This document shows positions 53,167-61,704 of a stretch of DNA of 64,000 bases, one piece after another. The stretch's first letter is position 1. The number at the start of each line of letters is the position of its first letter. Source of the stretch: Halobacillus mangrovi. GTDB taxonomy: Bacteria > Bacillota > Bacilli > Bacillales > Halobacillaceae. The notes beneath the pieces are model-generated. The model was given only the letters and a program-made list of their open reading frames with translations, ran no database searches and had not been told where the DNA came from. The stretch spans positions 372,001 to 436,000 of the forward strand of contig NZ_CP020772.1 of assembly GCF_002097535.1 (NCBI RefSeq). The letters run 5' to 3'. Made by a program: the position numbers and the translations under genes.

Positions 53167-53766
53167 TTATTTAAACCATCCTTTTTCCTTAAAACGCGAA
53201 ATCGCCTCGATCCGGTTACTCACTTCAAGCTTATCTAAAATCACCGAGACGTAATTCCGCACTGTGCCTCGGGTGATAAACAACTCCTCCGAAATCTCCT
53301 TCGTATCCTTACCGTCTGCCATCAGCTGGATGACCTCACGTTCTCTTTCTGTAAGAGGATTTTGCTGGGTAAAAGCAAGATCGACGAGCTCAGGAGAGAA
53401 GATACGCTGACCGGTCATGATTTTTCGAATCGCGTTCGCTAAGTCTTCGCTCGGACTGTCCTTCAGCAAATAGCCGCTGACTCCGGCTTTTCTCGCCCGC
53501 TCAAAATAGCCGGGGCGGGCGAATGTGGTCAGGATGATGATTTTACAAGATTCATTGTTCAATTCTTCTGCCGCGTCCAGCCCGTCTTTCACAGGCATCT
53601 CAATGTCCATAATACATACGTCCGGTTTCAGTTCTTTGACCAATTGGAAAGCTTCTTCGCCATTATTGGCTTGGCCGACAACCTCCATATCTTCCTCCAA
53701 ATCAAGCAGTGCTCCAAGCGCGCCGAGTAACATCCGCTGATCTTCAGCGATGACGATACGAATCAT
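53167..53766 (-). CDS. desR: Response regulator DesR
   Basis: A 199-residue NarL/LuxR-type regulator. The receiver (about 1-120) has Asp54 in CIMDIEMP as the phosphorylation site; LTEREREVIQLMADGKDTKE to the end is the LuxR helix-turn-helix. It pairs with the histidine kinase whose stop overlaps its ATG, and with the desaturase gene upstream it fits the membrane-fluidity system DesK-DesR-Des of B. subtilis. A likely target site lies before des. Confidence 0.93.
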   Translation of the reverse strand: MIRIVIAEDQRMLLGALGALLDLEEDMEVVGQANNGEEAFQLVKELKPDVCIMDIEMPVKDGLDAAEELNNESCKIIILTTFARPGYFERARKAGVSGYLLKDSPSEDLANAIRKIMTGQRIFSPELVDLAFTQQNPLTEREREVIQLMADGKDTKEISEELFITRGTVRNYVSVILDKLEVSNRIEAISRFKEKGWFK

Positions 53767-54899
53767 GCGTTTCCTTCCTCCTTTGTATTTTGAATGACAT
53801 TCGGGACGTGAAGAGTAAGCTTCGTGCCGTGCTCGGATTGAATATCGAGGCTTCCGTTAACGAACTCGAGACGCTCTCGCATTCCTTTTAATCCGTAACT
53901 TTGCATAGGTTCCATGCCATCAGGGATGCCTTTTCCATCGTCCTCGACAGTAACGGTAATCTCTGTCGGTGTCTGGGAGATGGAAACCTTGCAATTGGCT
54001 GCCTCACTGTGTTTGACGACATTCGTTACGGCTTCCTTCAGGCACATGCTCAACACATTTTCGATAAGAAGGGGAGCGTTTTCGATGTTGGGATCTCCTT
54101 CACATTCAAATGACATTTCAGCTGCTTCTAAAATCTGCCGTACTCGGACGAGTTCATCTTCAAGATTGGTGCCCCGCATATTAGAGACCATTTCTCTTAC
54201 TTCCTTCAATGCGGTTCGTGCCGTCTGTCTAATATCCTGGATTTCTTTCATCGCTTTTTCAGGTTTCACAGGGACAAGCTTGCCTGCAAGGTCACTTTTT
54301 AATCCGATCATCGATAGTTTTTGCCCCAGCGTATCGTGTAAGTCACGTGCAATTCGTTCGCGCTCCTCAATCACCATCAGCTGGGAAATCCGTTCATTCG
54401 CGTCCTCCAGTTCCCCTTCAAGCTTTTGCTGCTTATTGCGGTAGCGGATCGTGAAAGGCAGCAGAATTATACCAATCACCGTAATAATGATAAACGGAAG
54501 GTGGGGGAACATTGCGTCCATCCTCGTCATGAACGTCATGGTGATCGCCGCAAGCGTCGTCGTTAAGTTGACGATGTAAAGAGATAGGAAACCTCCGAGA
54601 TGTTTGATGTTGCCGATGAAAAACGCAAGGAACAGCGCGAAATAGATATAGCCGTATTGATACGTCATTACAAGACTGATGACCATTTCAATGCTGACCC
54701 ATAAATAAACGAACCGGCTGTTTGAAATAAAAGATAAGCGATAGGATAAGAAAAAAATCAAGATCATCAAGATTCCGAATAAAATCTCGAGAATCGATGA
54801 GGAACGGAAGATAAAGAAAAAAGGCAGAACACAGAAAATGATCCATACATAAATACTGAGACCTGTGTTCCTTGGGATAATTTGATACCAGTTTTGCAA
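53763..54899 (-). CDS. desK: Cold/membrane-fluidity sensor histidine kinase DesK
   Basis: A 378-residue kinase with five N-terminal membrane helices (about 10-155), a coiled linker and a HisKA_3 domain. The phosphorylated His188 sits in ERERIARDLHDTLGQKLS; VKHSEAANC and VEDDGKGIP are ATP-binding boxes. In B. subtilis the helices measure membrane thickness and switch kinase and phosphatase states. The start is taken as TTG 54899 because AAGGAGG then has seven-base spacing; GTG 54908 would touch the site. Confidence 0.9.
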   Translation of the reverse strand: MQNWYQIIPRNTGLSIYVWIIFCVLPFFFIFRSSSILEILFGILMILIFFLSYRLSFISNSRFVYLWVSIEMVISLVMTYQYGYIYFALFLAFFIGNIKHLGGFLSLYIVNLTTTLAAITMTFMTRMDAMFPHLPFIIITVIGIILLPFTIRYRNKQQKLEGELEDANERISQLMVIEERERIARDLHDTLGQKLSMIGLKSDLAGKLVPVKPEKAMKEIQDIRQTARTALKEVREMVSNMRGTNLEDELVRVRQILEAAEMSFECEGDPNIENAPLLIENVLSMCLKEAVTNVVKHSEAANCKVSISQTPTEITVTVEDDGKGIPDGMEPMQSYGLKGMRERLEFVNGSLDIQSEHGTKLTLHVPNVIQNTKEEGNA

Positions 54900-54974
54900 A
54901 AGGTCCACCTCCTTATTGTAAGTCGTTTAATTAGGACAAGCATATATGAAAACAGGGTCTCTGTCACGATGAAT

Positions 54975-55011
54975 AAACAAAGAGCCTATCCATTAGGAAT
55001 AGGCTCTTCAA
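54975..55011 (-). terminator. Terminator between des and desKR
   Basis: Minus-strand AAGAGCCTATTCC pairs with GGATAGGCTCTT, followed by TGTTT. It separates the regulated desaturase from the desKR pair. Confidence 0.85.
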
Positions 55012-55021
55012 GTCTAATGAT

Positions 55022-56071
55022 TTACTTTTGTTGAAGGCTAGGGCGTTTGTTATCTAGCATAGCCATTCGCTGCTTCTTCATTAACGGCTTCACTTCCTTG
55101 AAGGAAATGAAGGTTTTATTTTTTGTGTCGTATAAGCGGAATCGGATCGACTCCAGGCTCGTTTTTAACGTGATCGTCGTTGCATGATGCAGCGGCGGAG
55201 TTTCATCGTGTGCTTTCTCCAGATTATAGTTCGGTACGCGAGGGCTCAAATGGTGTACATGGTGGAATCCGATATTACCGGACACCCATTGGAGCACCTT
55301 CGGAAGCTTATAGTACGAGCTTCCATCGACGGCCGCTTTAACAAAATCCCATTCCGATTCATCTTCAAAATAAGAATCCTCGAACTGGTGCTGAACATAA
55401 AACAACCAGATGCCGAGAACCCCGGATACATACAAGATCGGAAGCTGGATGAGCAGGAATGCCTGCCATCCGATTGCCCAGACAAGCAAGGAATAAATCG
55501 CTACAATCGCTACGTTAGTCACATATGTGTTCATGCGTTCTTTACGCTTTGCTCCTTTACGGTTGAAGCGGTTGGAAATTAAGAACAAATAAATCGGTCC
55601 TAATCCGAACATAACAATCGGGTTACGGTAAATCCGATAGGCAATTCGTGTTTTAAGCGGAGCTTCGAAATACTCTTCAACGGTCATGACCCAAATATCA
55701 CCTGTCCCTCTTTTATCGAGGTTTCCGCTTGTTGCATGGTGAATGGAGTGGCTCCGTTTCCATTTATCAAAAGGAAACAATGTAATGATCCCGGTGATGG
55801 TGCCAATGATCCGGTTCGCTTTTTGGTTGTCCATAAAGGATTGATGCGTACAGTCATGGAAAATAATAAATAGACGGATGACGAATCCACCTGCGATCAT
55901 CGCAACTGGAATGGTCAGCCAGACGGATACGGAATAGCTTACATAAGCCAGGTACCAGAGTAAAATAAAGGGTACAAACGTATTCAAAAGTTGGCGTACG
56001 CCTGCTGAATTATCAGGTTTTGCATAGCTTGCTACATTCTTTTTCAGTTCTTTTTGCTTTGCTTTATTCAT
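55022..56071 (-). CDS. des: Membrane fatty acid desaturase
   Basis: A 349-residue di-iron desaturase acting on membrane phospholipid acyl chains. The three His boxes are HDCTHQSF (about 72), HSIHHATSG (about 108) and FHHVHHLSP (about 273), with four membrane helices between and after. In B. subtilis Des is a delta-5 desaturase induced on cold shock through DesKR, both encoded downstream here. GAAGGAGTCGTCTT precedes the ATG. Confidence 0.95.
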   Translation of the reverse strand: MNKAKQKELKKNVASYAKPDNSAGVRQLLNTFVPFILLWYLAYVSYSVSVWLTIPVAMIAGGFVIRLFIIFHDCTHQSFMDNQKANRIIGTITGIITLFPFDKWKRSHSIHHATSGNLDKRGTGDIWVMTVEEYFEAPLKTRIAYRIYRNPIVMFGLGPIYLFLISNRFNRKGAKRKERMNTYVTNVAIVAIYSLLVWAIGWQAFLLIQLPILYVSGVLGIWLFYVQHQFEDSYFEDESEWDFVKAAVDGSSYYKLPKVLQWVSGNIGFHHVHHLSPRVPNYNLEKAHDETPPLHHATTITLKTSLESIRFRLYDTKNKTFISFKEVKPLMKKQRMAMLDNKRPSLQQK

Positions 56072-56158
56072 AAGACGACTCCTTCTGTGAAGTTCATTCT
56101 TATCCTATCTTAGGCTAAACTGTCATCCTTTATAAGACATAAACGTCAGGAACTACAC

Positions 56159-56172
56159 ATGACAGTTGTCAT
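56159..56172. promoter_or_regulatory. Candidate DesR-binding site
   Basis: ATGACAGTTGTCAT, six-base arms about GT, about 90 bases before the des start. Further TGTCAT and GACAT half-sites lie at 56121-56139. Confidence 0.6.
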
Positions 56173-56300
56173 ATATTTTTTGGGTGATAATGGAACTTTC
56201 AATAGAAGCTAGTTCCTTAAAGAAGTATCAGGTGCAGAATAATACAAGTCGATTCTAACTATACATTTAAGGACTTGGTGTATAGGGAGTGTTACATGCA

Positions 56301-58082
56301 TTGGATAACAAACAAAAACGGAAACCAAACTTTTTGATTCTGATGGTGGACCAGGAGCGGTATCCGAGTGTTTATGAAAATGATGAACTGAAGAAGTGGA
56401 GACAGGAAAATTTAATCGCTCAAGAGCTTTTGAAGAAAAATGGGTTTGAATTTAATTGGCATTATGCAGGAAGTACAGCATGTTCACCAAGCAGAGCAAC
56501 CTTTTATACAGGGCAATATCCCTCTCTTCATGGAGTGACGCAAACAAGCGGGGTTGCTAAAACCGCTTTTGATCCAGATATCTTTTGGCTGGATCCGAAC
56601 AGTGTTCCGACGATAGGCGATTATTTTCAAGAAGCAGGGTATCAGACCTATTGGAAGGGAAAATGGCACGCCTCCGATGAAGATATTATCATCCCCGGGA
56701 CCAAAGATGCGTACCCCAGCTATAACGATCTTGGCGTTCCCGTGAAGGAAAACGTCGACCGCTATCTTCAAGCGGACCGGTTAGGTCCCTACGGCTTTTC
56801 GGGATGGGTTGGGCCAGAACCTCATGGCTCGTCCCCTAGAAACTCAGGGTCATCGGCAGCAATTGGTCTAAGCGGCAGGGATGAAATCTACGCGGCTGAA
56901 ACGATTGAACTGATCAAAGATTTAGAGCAAAAAGGGGAGGAAGCTCCGCCGTGGCTGATCATGTGTTCATTTGTTAATCCTCATGATATCGCCCTGTTCG
57001 GTGCACTGGCTGAGCGAAGTCCACTGTTTAATTTTGAAGTAGATCCTTCTGTGCCTGCTATCCCGAAAGCACCAACCGCTGAAGAAGATCTGGATACGAA
57101 ACCGGAGGCGCAGCGAAGCTATCGCATCACTTATCAGCAGGCACTCCAGCCGCTGGTTAATACGCTTTTCTACCGGCAGCTGTATTATTCTCTTCAGAAA
57201 AAAGCAGATCAGGAAATGCTGAAAGTCTTTAAGGCACTGCAAAAATCGGACTTTTATGAAGATACGATCGTGTTGTTCTTGTCCGACCATGGAGAATTGC
57301 TAGGCGCGCATGGCGGATTGTTTCAAAAATGGTATAACACCTACGAGGAATCGATCCATGTCCCGTTCATCATTCATAGTCCGAAACTATTCTTAGAGCG
57401 GTTTCACACTAACATGCTGACCAGCCATGTGGATATCCTTCCGACGATGTTGGGACTGGCGGGTCTTGATGTAGATGATATTCAACAGCAGCTCAACGCA
57501 CGATTTACCGAAGTCCACCCTTTGGTAGGTAGGAATCTTACACCTCTACTGAAAGGAAAGGAGTCTTTTTTCCGAGCTGATGAGCCATTGTACTTCATGA
57601 GCGATGATGATGTAACGAAAGGGCTGAATCAGGTGAGCGCACTTGGCCGACCTTATGAATCAGTCGTGCAGCCCAATCATACCGAAGCCATCATCACAAG
57701 GCTCCCTACAGGAAAGGACAAAAAGGAAGAACTGTGGAAGCTCACGCGCTACTTTGATAACCCTCAATTTTGGAGTGATCCAGGCTGCGAGGATGTGACG
57801 ACCATTCAAGGGGGATCGTTACAAGATGGCGATTCTAAATGCTCCATATGCGTGACAAGGACGAAGGATTGTCCAGTACCGGATCAATATGAGCTCTACA
57901 ACCTGACGGCAGATCCGCTGGAAGAAAAGAATTTGGCTAACCCCGCCTATGAAACTCCTGAATCATTGATTGTAAAAGGGTTATTGATTTCTGCTTTAGA
58001 AGAACAATGTCGTGAGAAGCGACTATCTCCATCAAGTGGTGCCGTTCCCGGAATACCTTCCTGCCAGTGTAAGGGTGAGTAG
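56301..58082 (+). CDS. Sulfatase (type I, formylglycine-dependent)
   Basis: About 593 residues, cytoplasmic by lack of a signal peptide. LILMVDQERYPSVYEN provides the first metal Asp; STACSPSRATFYTGQYPSLHGV contains the CxPSR code in which Cys (about 61) is turned into formylglycine. WKGKWHASDED and LFLSDHGELLGAHG hold the other metal and sulfate residues. The C-terminal end has a Cys-rich CSICVTRTKDC and ENLANP block. Substrate unknown. TTG 56301 is chosen with GGGAG eleven bases upstream; GTG 56289 is the other option. No formylglycine-generating gene lies here. Confidence 0.88.
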   Translation: MDNKQKRKPNFLILMVDQERYPSVYENDELKKWRQENLIAQELLKKNGFEFNWHYAGSTACSPSRATFYTGQYPSLHGVTQTSGVAKTAFDPDIFWLDPNSVPTIGDYFQEAGYQTYWKGKWHASDEDIIIPGTKDAYPSYNDLGVPVKENVDRYLQADRLGPYGFSGWVGPEPHGSSPRNSGSSAAIGLSGRDEIYAAETIELIKDLEQKGEEAPPWLIMCSFVNPHDIALFGALAERSPLFNFEVDPSVPAIPKAPTAEEDLDTKPEAQRSYRITYQQALQPLVNTLFYRQLYYSLQKKADQEMLKVFKALQKSDFYEDTIVLFLSDHGELLGAHGGLFQKWYNTYEESIHVPFIIHSPKLFLERFHTNMLTSHVDILPTMLGLAGLDVDDIQQQLNARFTEVHPLVGRNLTPLLKGKESFFRADEPLYFMSDDDVTKGLNQVSALGRPYESVVQPNHTEAIITRLPTGKDKKEELWKLTRYFDNPQFWSDPGCEDVTTIQGGSLQDGDSKCSICVTRTKDCPVPDQYELYNLTADPLEEKNLANPAYETPESLIVKGLLISALEEQCREKRLSPSSGAVPGIPSCQCKGE

Positions 58083-58150
58083 AGAGTGGCAGGGGATTCT
58101 AAAATAACGGAGTCTCATTCTTAGATCACTAGAGTTGATGATCGAATATC

Positions 58151-58188
58151 GTAAAGAGTGCTCCAAATAGGCAGGAACACTCTTTTTC
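58151..58188 (+). terminator. Terminator of sulfatase
   Basis: AAAGAGTGCTCC pairs with GGAACACTCTTT, then TTC. Confidence 0.75.
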
Positions 58189-58258
58189 AGTTTGTTCAAG
58201 AAGTCCCTGGCTTAAAGAGTTTGTTATAGTAATAGAAAAGAAACGTTGAGGTGAATTG

Positions 58259-58879
58259 ATGAGTCCTGAAACGATTATAGAAAAAATGAAAAAGCATACA
58301 CCGTCCATTCTTGGACAGCAGAGTCTATCCAAGTTTTCTATCCTTCTGCCGATCGTTGAAAAAGATGATGAACTCCACCTCCTATTTGAAGTGCGGTCCT
58401 ATCAGATGCGTAGACAACCGGGAGAGATTTGTTTTCCTGGGGGGCGAGTGGATCGAGAAGACCAGAAAGAAAAGGATACAGCCATCAGGGAGACAATGGA
58501 GGAATTAGGAGTTGATGAGGAAGACTTGTCTCAAGTATTTCCGTTTGATTATATGGTCTCGCCGTTTGGCATGAGAATATACACGTACGTAGGGTTTATT
58601 GAAAAAGAAGAAGCCCAACTGAACCCTAATCCTGCAGAGGTGGAGGAAGTCTTTACGGTGCCGCTGGCTTTTTTCTTGGAAAATGATCCTGAAGTGTACC
58701 GCGTAAACTTTGAAGTGAAGCCGGAGGAGAACTTTCCATTTGATTTGATTCCTGGCGGCCGAGATTATGAGTGGTCAGCCAGACAGTTTGAGGAGTATTT
58801 TTATCGGTATGACGATAAAGTGATATGGGGGCTGACTGCGAGGGTTCTCTATCATTTTGTAGATATGATAAAAAAATAG
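58259..58879 (+). CDS. Nudix hydrolase, CoA pyrophosphatase type
   Basis: A 206-residue Nudix enzyme. LLFEVRSYQMRRQPGEICFP followed by GGRVD is the UPF0035/CoA-binding block; the Nudix box continues through DTAIRETMEELGVDEED (REtxEExG with metal-binding Glu). It would split CoA to 3'-phosphoadenosine 5'-phosphate and phosphopantetheine. ATG 58259 has GAGGTG before it. It stands alone between the sulfatase and the LacI unit. Confidence 0.9.
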   Translation: MSPETIIEKMKKHTPSILGQQSLSKFSILLPIVEKDDELHLLFEVRSYQMRRQPGEICFPGGRVDREDQKEKDTAIRETMEELGVDEEDLSQVFPFDYMVSPFGMRIYTYVGFIEKEEAQLNPNPAEVEEVFTVPLAFFLENDPEVYRVNFEVKPEENFPFDLIPGGRDYEWSARQFEEYFYRYDDKVIWGLTARVLYHFVDMIKK

Positions 58880-58946
58880 GCAGAAGAGGAGCATCATTTT
58901 AATATTTTAGAAGTTAACCAATCAGGATATAAAAAAATTAAATTTA

Positions 58947-59024
58947 GCTTGAACCTCTGTACACTTCATAAAATCGTTAAGGAGAGGAGATAATAAGTGT
59001 AGAGGTTCTAATTTTTTTTTGTTA
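58947..59024 (+). terminator. Long-loop terminator before the LacI gene
   Basis: GAACCTCTGTACACTT pairs with AAGTGTAGAGGTTC around a 28-base loop, then TAATTTTTTTTT. It serves the Nudix gene. Confidence 0.75.
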
Positions 59025-59028
59025 AAAT

Positions 59029-59050
59029 AATATGAAACTGGTTTCATATT
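59029..59050. promoter_or_regulatory. LacI-family operator, autoregulatory copy
   Basis: TATGAAACTGGTTTCATA, extended by two bases on each side, is a perfect palindrome about TG. It starts right after TAAAAT (59023-59028), which may be the -10, and lies 20 bases before the regulator start. Three relatives sit before the sugar operon. Confidence 0.8.
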
Positions 59051-59069
59051 AGAGCTTGGAGGAAGTACT

Positions 59070-60062
59070 ATGGTGACGATATCAGATGTTGCAAAGCGAT
59101 CAGGACTTTCAAAGTCCACCGTGTCACGCGTTATTAATAACCATCCTTACATTTCAAAAGAAAAACGAGAGCTTGTACAAAAGGCGATGGACGAGTTAGG
59201 GTACTATCCTAACCCTTCCGCAAGAAGGTTAAGAGGTCAATTGAAAAGTACTATGGGGGTAATTGTTCCAAGAATTGTAAATCCGTTCTTTTCTTATTTA
59301 GTGGATGCCATTGAACAAACGGCTTATCAAAATAATTATCAGCTTCTCATTTTTCAAAGCAATGAAAATAAGGAAAAAGAGTTGTCGTTTTTGAATCTAT
59401 TAAAAACGAGACAAGTAGACGGAATCATCATGACCTCTGTGGAAAACAACTTTGAGGTCATAGAGCCCTATACGAAATATGGCCCCATTTTATTCTGTAA
59501 TGAATACTTAACTAATACTAGCGTGCCAAAAGTAAAATTAGATCAATCCATTGGAAGTTATACAGGAATGAAACACTTGATTGATCGGGGGCACACAAAG
59601 ATAGGATATTGCACTGGAGGCTTATTTGCTGAAGATGGTAAAGATAAAGATCGAAATCAAGGTTATCAAAAAGCTTTAGACGAAGCTGGTATCCCTGTTA
59701 ACACCAATTGGATATTTATCAACCAGCATACGATTGAAGATGGAAAAGAAGTAATGAAACAGATTCTTTCTATGGATGATAGACCTACAGCCATTTTTAC
59801 AGGCAGTGATGAGATTGCTGCGGGAGTAATGATAGAGGCAAAAGACCAGGGGCTAACCGTTCCTGATGATATAGCAATCGTCGGTTTTGATGATCAGCCG
59901 ATTGCTGAGATGCTTGACCCGAAACTCACAACAATCAGGCAGCCGATATCATTGATGGGAGAAAAGGCTGCAGAAGGGTTAGCACTGATGATGCAAGAGA
60001 ATGCTGTCAATCCTAAAGATGTAGATTTACCAGTGGAACTAATTATAAGAGGGTCCACATAA
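59070..60062 (+). CDS. LacI family transcriptional regulator
   Basis: A 330-residue repressor. TISDVAKRSGLSKSTVSRVI is the helix-turn-helix and SARRLRGQ the hinge; the periplasmic-binding-like core runs about 60-330 with GIIMTS and FTGSDEIAAGVM pieces. It controls itself and the downstream sugar operon through shared TATGAAACCGRTWTCATA-type sites. Its effector is probably the imported alpha-glucoside or a derivative. GCTTGGAGGAAGTACT precedes the start. Confidence 0.92.
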   Translation: MVTISDVAKRSGLSKSTVSRVINNHPYISKEKRELVQKAMDELGYYPNPSARRLRGQLKSTMGVIVPRIVNPFFSYLVDAIEQTAYQNNYQLLIFQSNENKEKELSFLNLLKTRQVDGIIMTSVENNFEVIEPYTKYGPILFCNEYLTNTSVPKVKLDQSIGSYTGMKHLIDRGHTKIGYCTGGLFAEDGKDKDRNQGYQKALDEAGIPVNTNWIFINQHTIEDGKEVMKQILSMDDRPTAIFTGSDEIAAGVMIEAKDQGLTVPDDIAIVGFDDQPIAEMLDPKLTTIRQPISLMGEKAAEGLALMMQENAVNPKDVDLPVELIIRGST

Positions 60063-60106
60063 GTCTGATTTCTAAATTTCATTAAAAACAAAAAATTAAA
60101 ATAACT

Positions 60107-60125
60107 ATTGAAACCGATATCATAT
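60107..60125. promoter_or_regulatory. LacI-family operator 2
   Basis: ATTGAAACCGATATCATAT, related to the autoregulatory site with two mismatched pairs. Confidence 0.65.
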
Positions 60126-60185
60126 TCCTTTATAATTCAAAACAATACTAAAACGCCTTATAGGAGATGATTTTTTTTAATATTT

Positions 60186-60203
60186 TATGAAACCGGTCTC
60201 ACA
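60186..60203. promoter_or_regulatory. LacI-family operator 3
   Basis: TATGAAACCGGTCTCACA, one or two mismatches from a perfect palindrome, centred on CG. Confidence 0.65.
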
Positions 60204-60285
60204 AATGAATGGAATGTCACACCGCACGTTTTATTGTATGTTCCTTTATTTTTAAGGGTTTAACGATTTAATTTTTTTAAGTGTT

Positions 60286-60303
60286 TATGAAACCGATATC
60301 ATA
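60286..60303. promoter_or_regulatory. LacI-family operator 4
   Basis: TATGAAACCGATATCATA, 18 bases before the binding-protein start and so in a position to block transcription of the operon. Confidence 0.75.
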
Positions 60304-60320
60304 ATTAAGGAGTGTTGAAT

Positions 60321-61601
60321 GTGAAGATGAAAAAACTTATTTCAACTGTAGTTGTTTCAGGTGCTTTACTAACAGGCTGCTCGTTTTCCTCTGGATCTTC
60401 AGGGTCTTCCGATGCCGACCAACTGACCATCGAAATCTTTCAGGGGAAAGTAGAGTTTAAAGATCAATTCGAGGAACTTGCCGAGAAATATGAAGAAGAA
60501 AATCCAGACGTCGATATTAAAATCACCTCTGTAGGTGGAGGTTCTGATTATGCTGCCTCTCTAAAAACGAAGATCGCTTCAGGGGATGAACCGGAAATTT
60601 TCAGTGCCGCTGGCCCAACGGAAGCTGCTAGATTCGAACAATACTTGAGTGATTTATCTGATACAAAAGCAGCAGATTTAGCCTTAGATGGAAGCCTTGA
60701 TCCTGTCACAAAAGATGGGGAAGTCCACGGGTTACCGTTCAATCAAGAAGGTTACGGTTTTATCTACAACAAGAAAGTATTTAAAGAAGCTGGAATAAAT
60801 CCAGATGAAATTCTAACATATGAGGATCTTGAGAGCGCCGTGAAGAAACTGGACAGTCAAAAAGATCAGTTAGGTCTTGAAGCGGTATTTGCTTTCCCTG
60901 CGAAGGAAAAATGGGTCCCGGGCAACCACCTCTCTAATGTGTTTCTTGCGTCAGAATTTAACCAAAAAGTTTTGGAAGCTTACAATTCAGAGTCCGTAGC
61001 GTTTGAAAAAGGAGATGAGTTTAAACGGATGATTGATTTGCAGGCAGAATACTCGGTTCAACCGGTACTGAGTTTGGATTATTCTCAGCAGGTGGAGGAG
61101 TACTTCTCTCTTCAAAAAGTAGCGATGATACAGCAAGGGAACTGGATTTATCCTTCCGTTCAGCAAATGGACGAGGAGTTCGCTGAGAACAACGTAGGAA
61201 TATTGCCAATCCCAGTCGAGGGATCTGAAGGGAAACTTCCTGTAGGGATTCCTAACTACTGGGCCGTGAACAAAAACAGTGATGATGAAGTGATTCAAGC
61301 ATCGAAGGACTTTCTTGATTGGATGTACACCTCCGAGACAGGAAAAGAGGCTGTCTTAGAAGACTTTAAGTTCATTCCTGCTTATGAAGGGTTTGATACG
61401 AGCAAAATAGCGGATCCTATTTCAAAGGAAATTTACGAATATTCATCTGAAGGCCACACTACGGGTTGGGTACTTCTTGGATATCCCGGCGTGTGGGGAG
61501 ATTATTTAGGAGGAAACGTTCAGAGGTATTTGAGTGGAGAAATGACCTGGGAAGAACTAGAAGAAGATTCTAAGAAGAAGTGGGAAGAGTTGAGAAAATA
61601 A
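60321..61601 (+). CDS. Sugar ABC transporter substrate-binding lipoprotein
   Basis: A 426-residue binding protein of the CUT1 type. VKMKKLISTVVVSGALLTGC is the signal and lipobox (Cys at 20). Two lobes follow with PEIFSAAGPTEAARFEQYLS, HGLPFNQEGYGFIYNKKVFK and PVGIPNYWAVNKNSDDEVI, as in binding proteins for malto-, isomalto- or other oligosaccharides. GTG 60321 is chosen because AAGGAG lies eight bases upstream; ATG 60327 is the alternative. The operon continues with two permeases and an alpha-glucosidase; the ATPase may be shared (MsmX-like). Confidence 0.9.
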   Translation: MKMKKLISTVVVSGALLTGCSFSSGSSGSSDADQLTIEIFQGKVEFKDQFEELAEKYEEENPDVDIKITSVGGGSDYAASLKTKIASGDEPEIFSAAGPTEAARFEQYLSDLSDTKAADLALDGSLDPVTKDGEVHGLPFNQEGYGFIYNKKVFKEAGINPDEILTYEDLESAVKKLDSQKDQLGLEAVFAFPAKEKWVPGNHLSNVFLASEFNQKVLEAYNSESVAFEKGDEFKRMIDLQAEYSVQPVLSLDYSQQVEEYFSLQKVAMIQQGNWIYPSVQQMDEEFAENNVGILPIPVEGSEGKLPVGIPNYWAVNKNSDDEVIQASKDFLDWMYTSETGKEAVLEDFKFIPAYEGFDTSKIADPISKEIYEYSSEGHTTGWVLLGYPGVWGDYLGGNVQRYLSGEMTWEELEEDSKKKWEELRK

Positions 61602-61614
61602 ACCCTTTTTCTGA

Positions 61615-61654
61615 GAAAAGCTAACAATCGAAAAGAGAGGTTGTTAGCTTTCCC
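61615..61654 (+). other. Intercistronic hairpin without T run
   Basis: AAAGCTAACAA pairs with TTGTTAGCTTT around a purine-rich loop; no T tract follows. It lies between the binding-protein and permease genes, where such stems often protect the upstream message. Confidence 0.6.
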
Positions 61655-61704
61655 TATTATCTTTCGAATAAGGTCATGTGAAATAAAAAATAAGGAGGAG
61701 CTCC

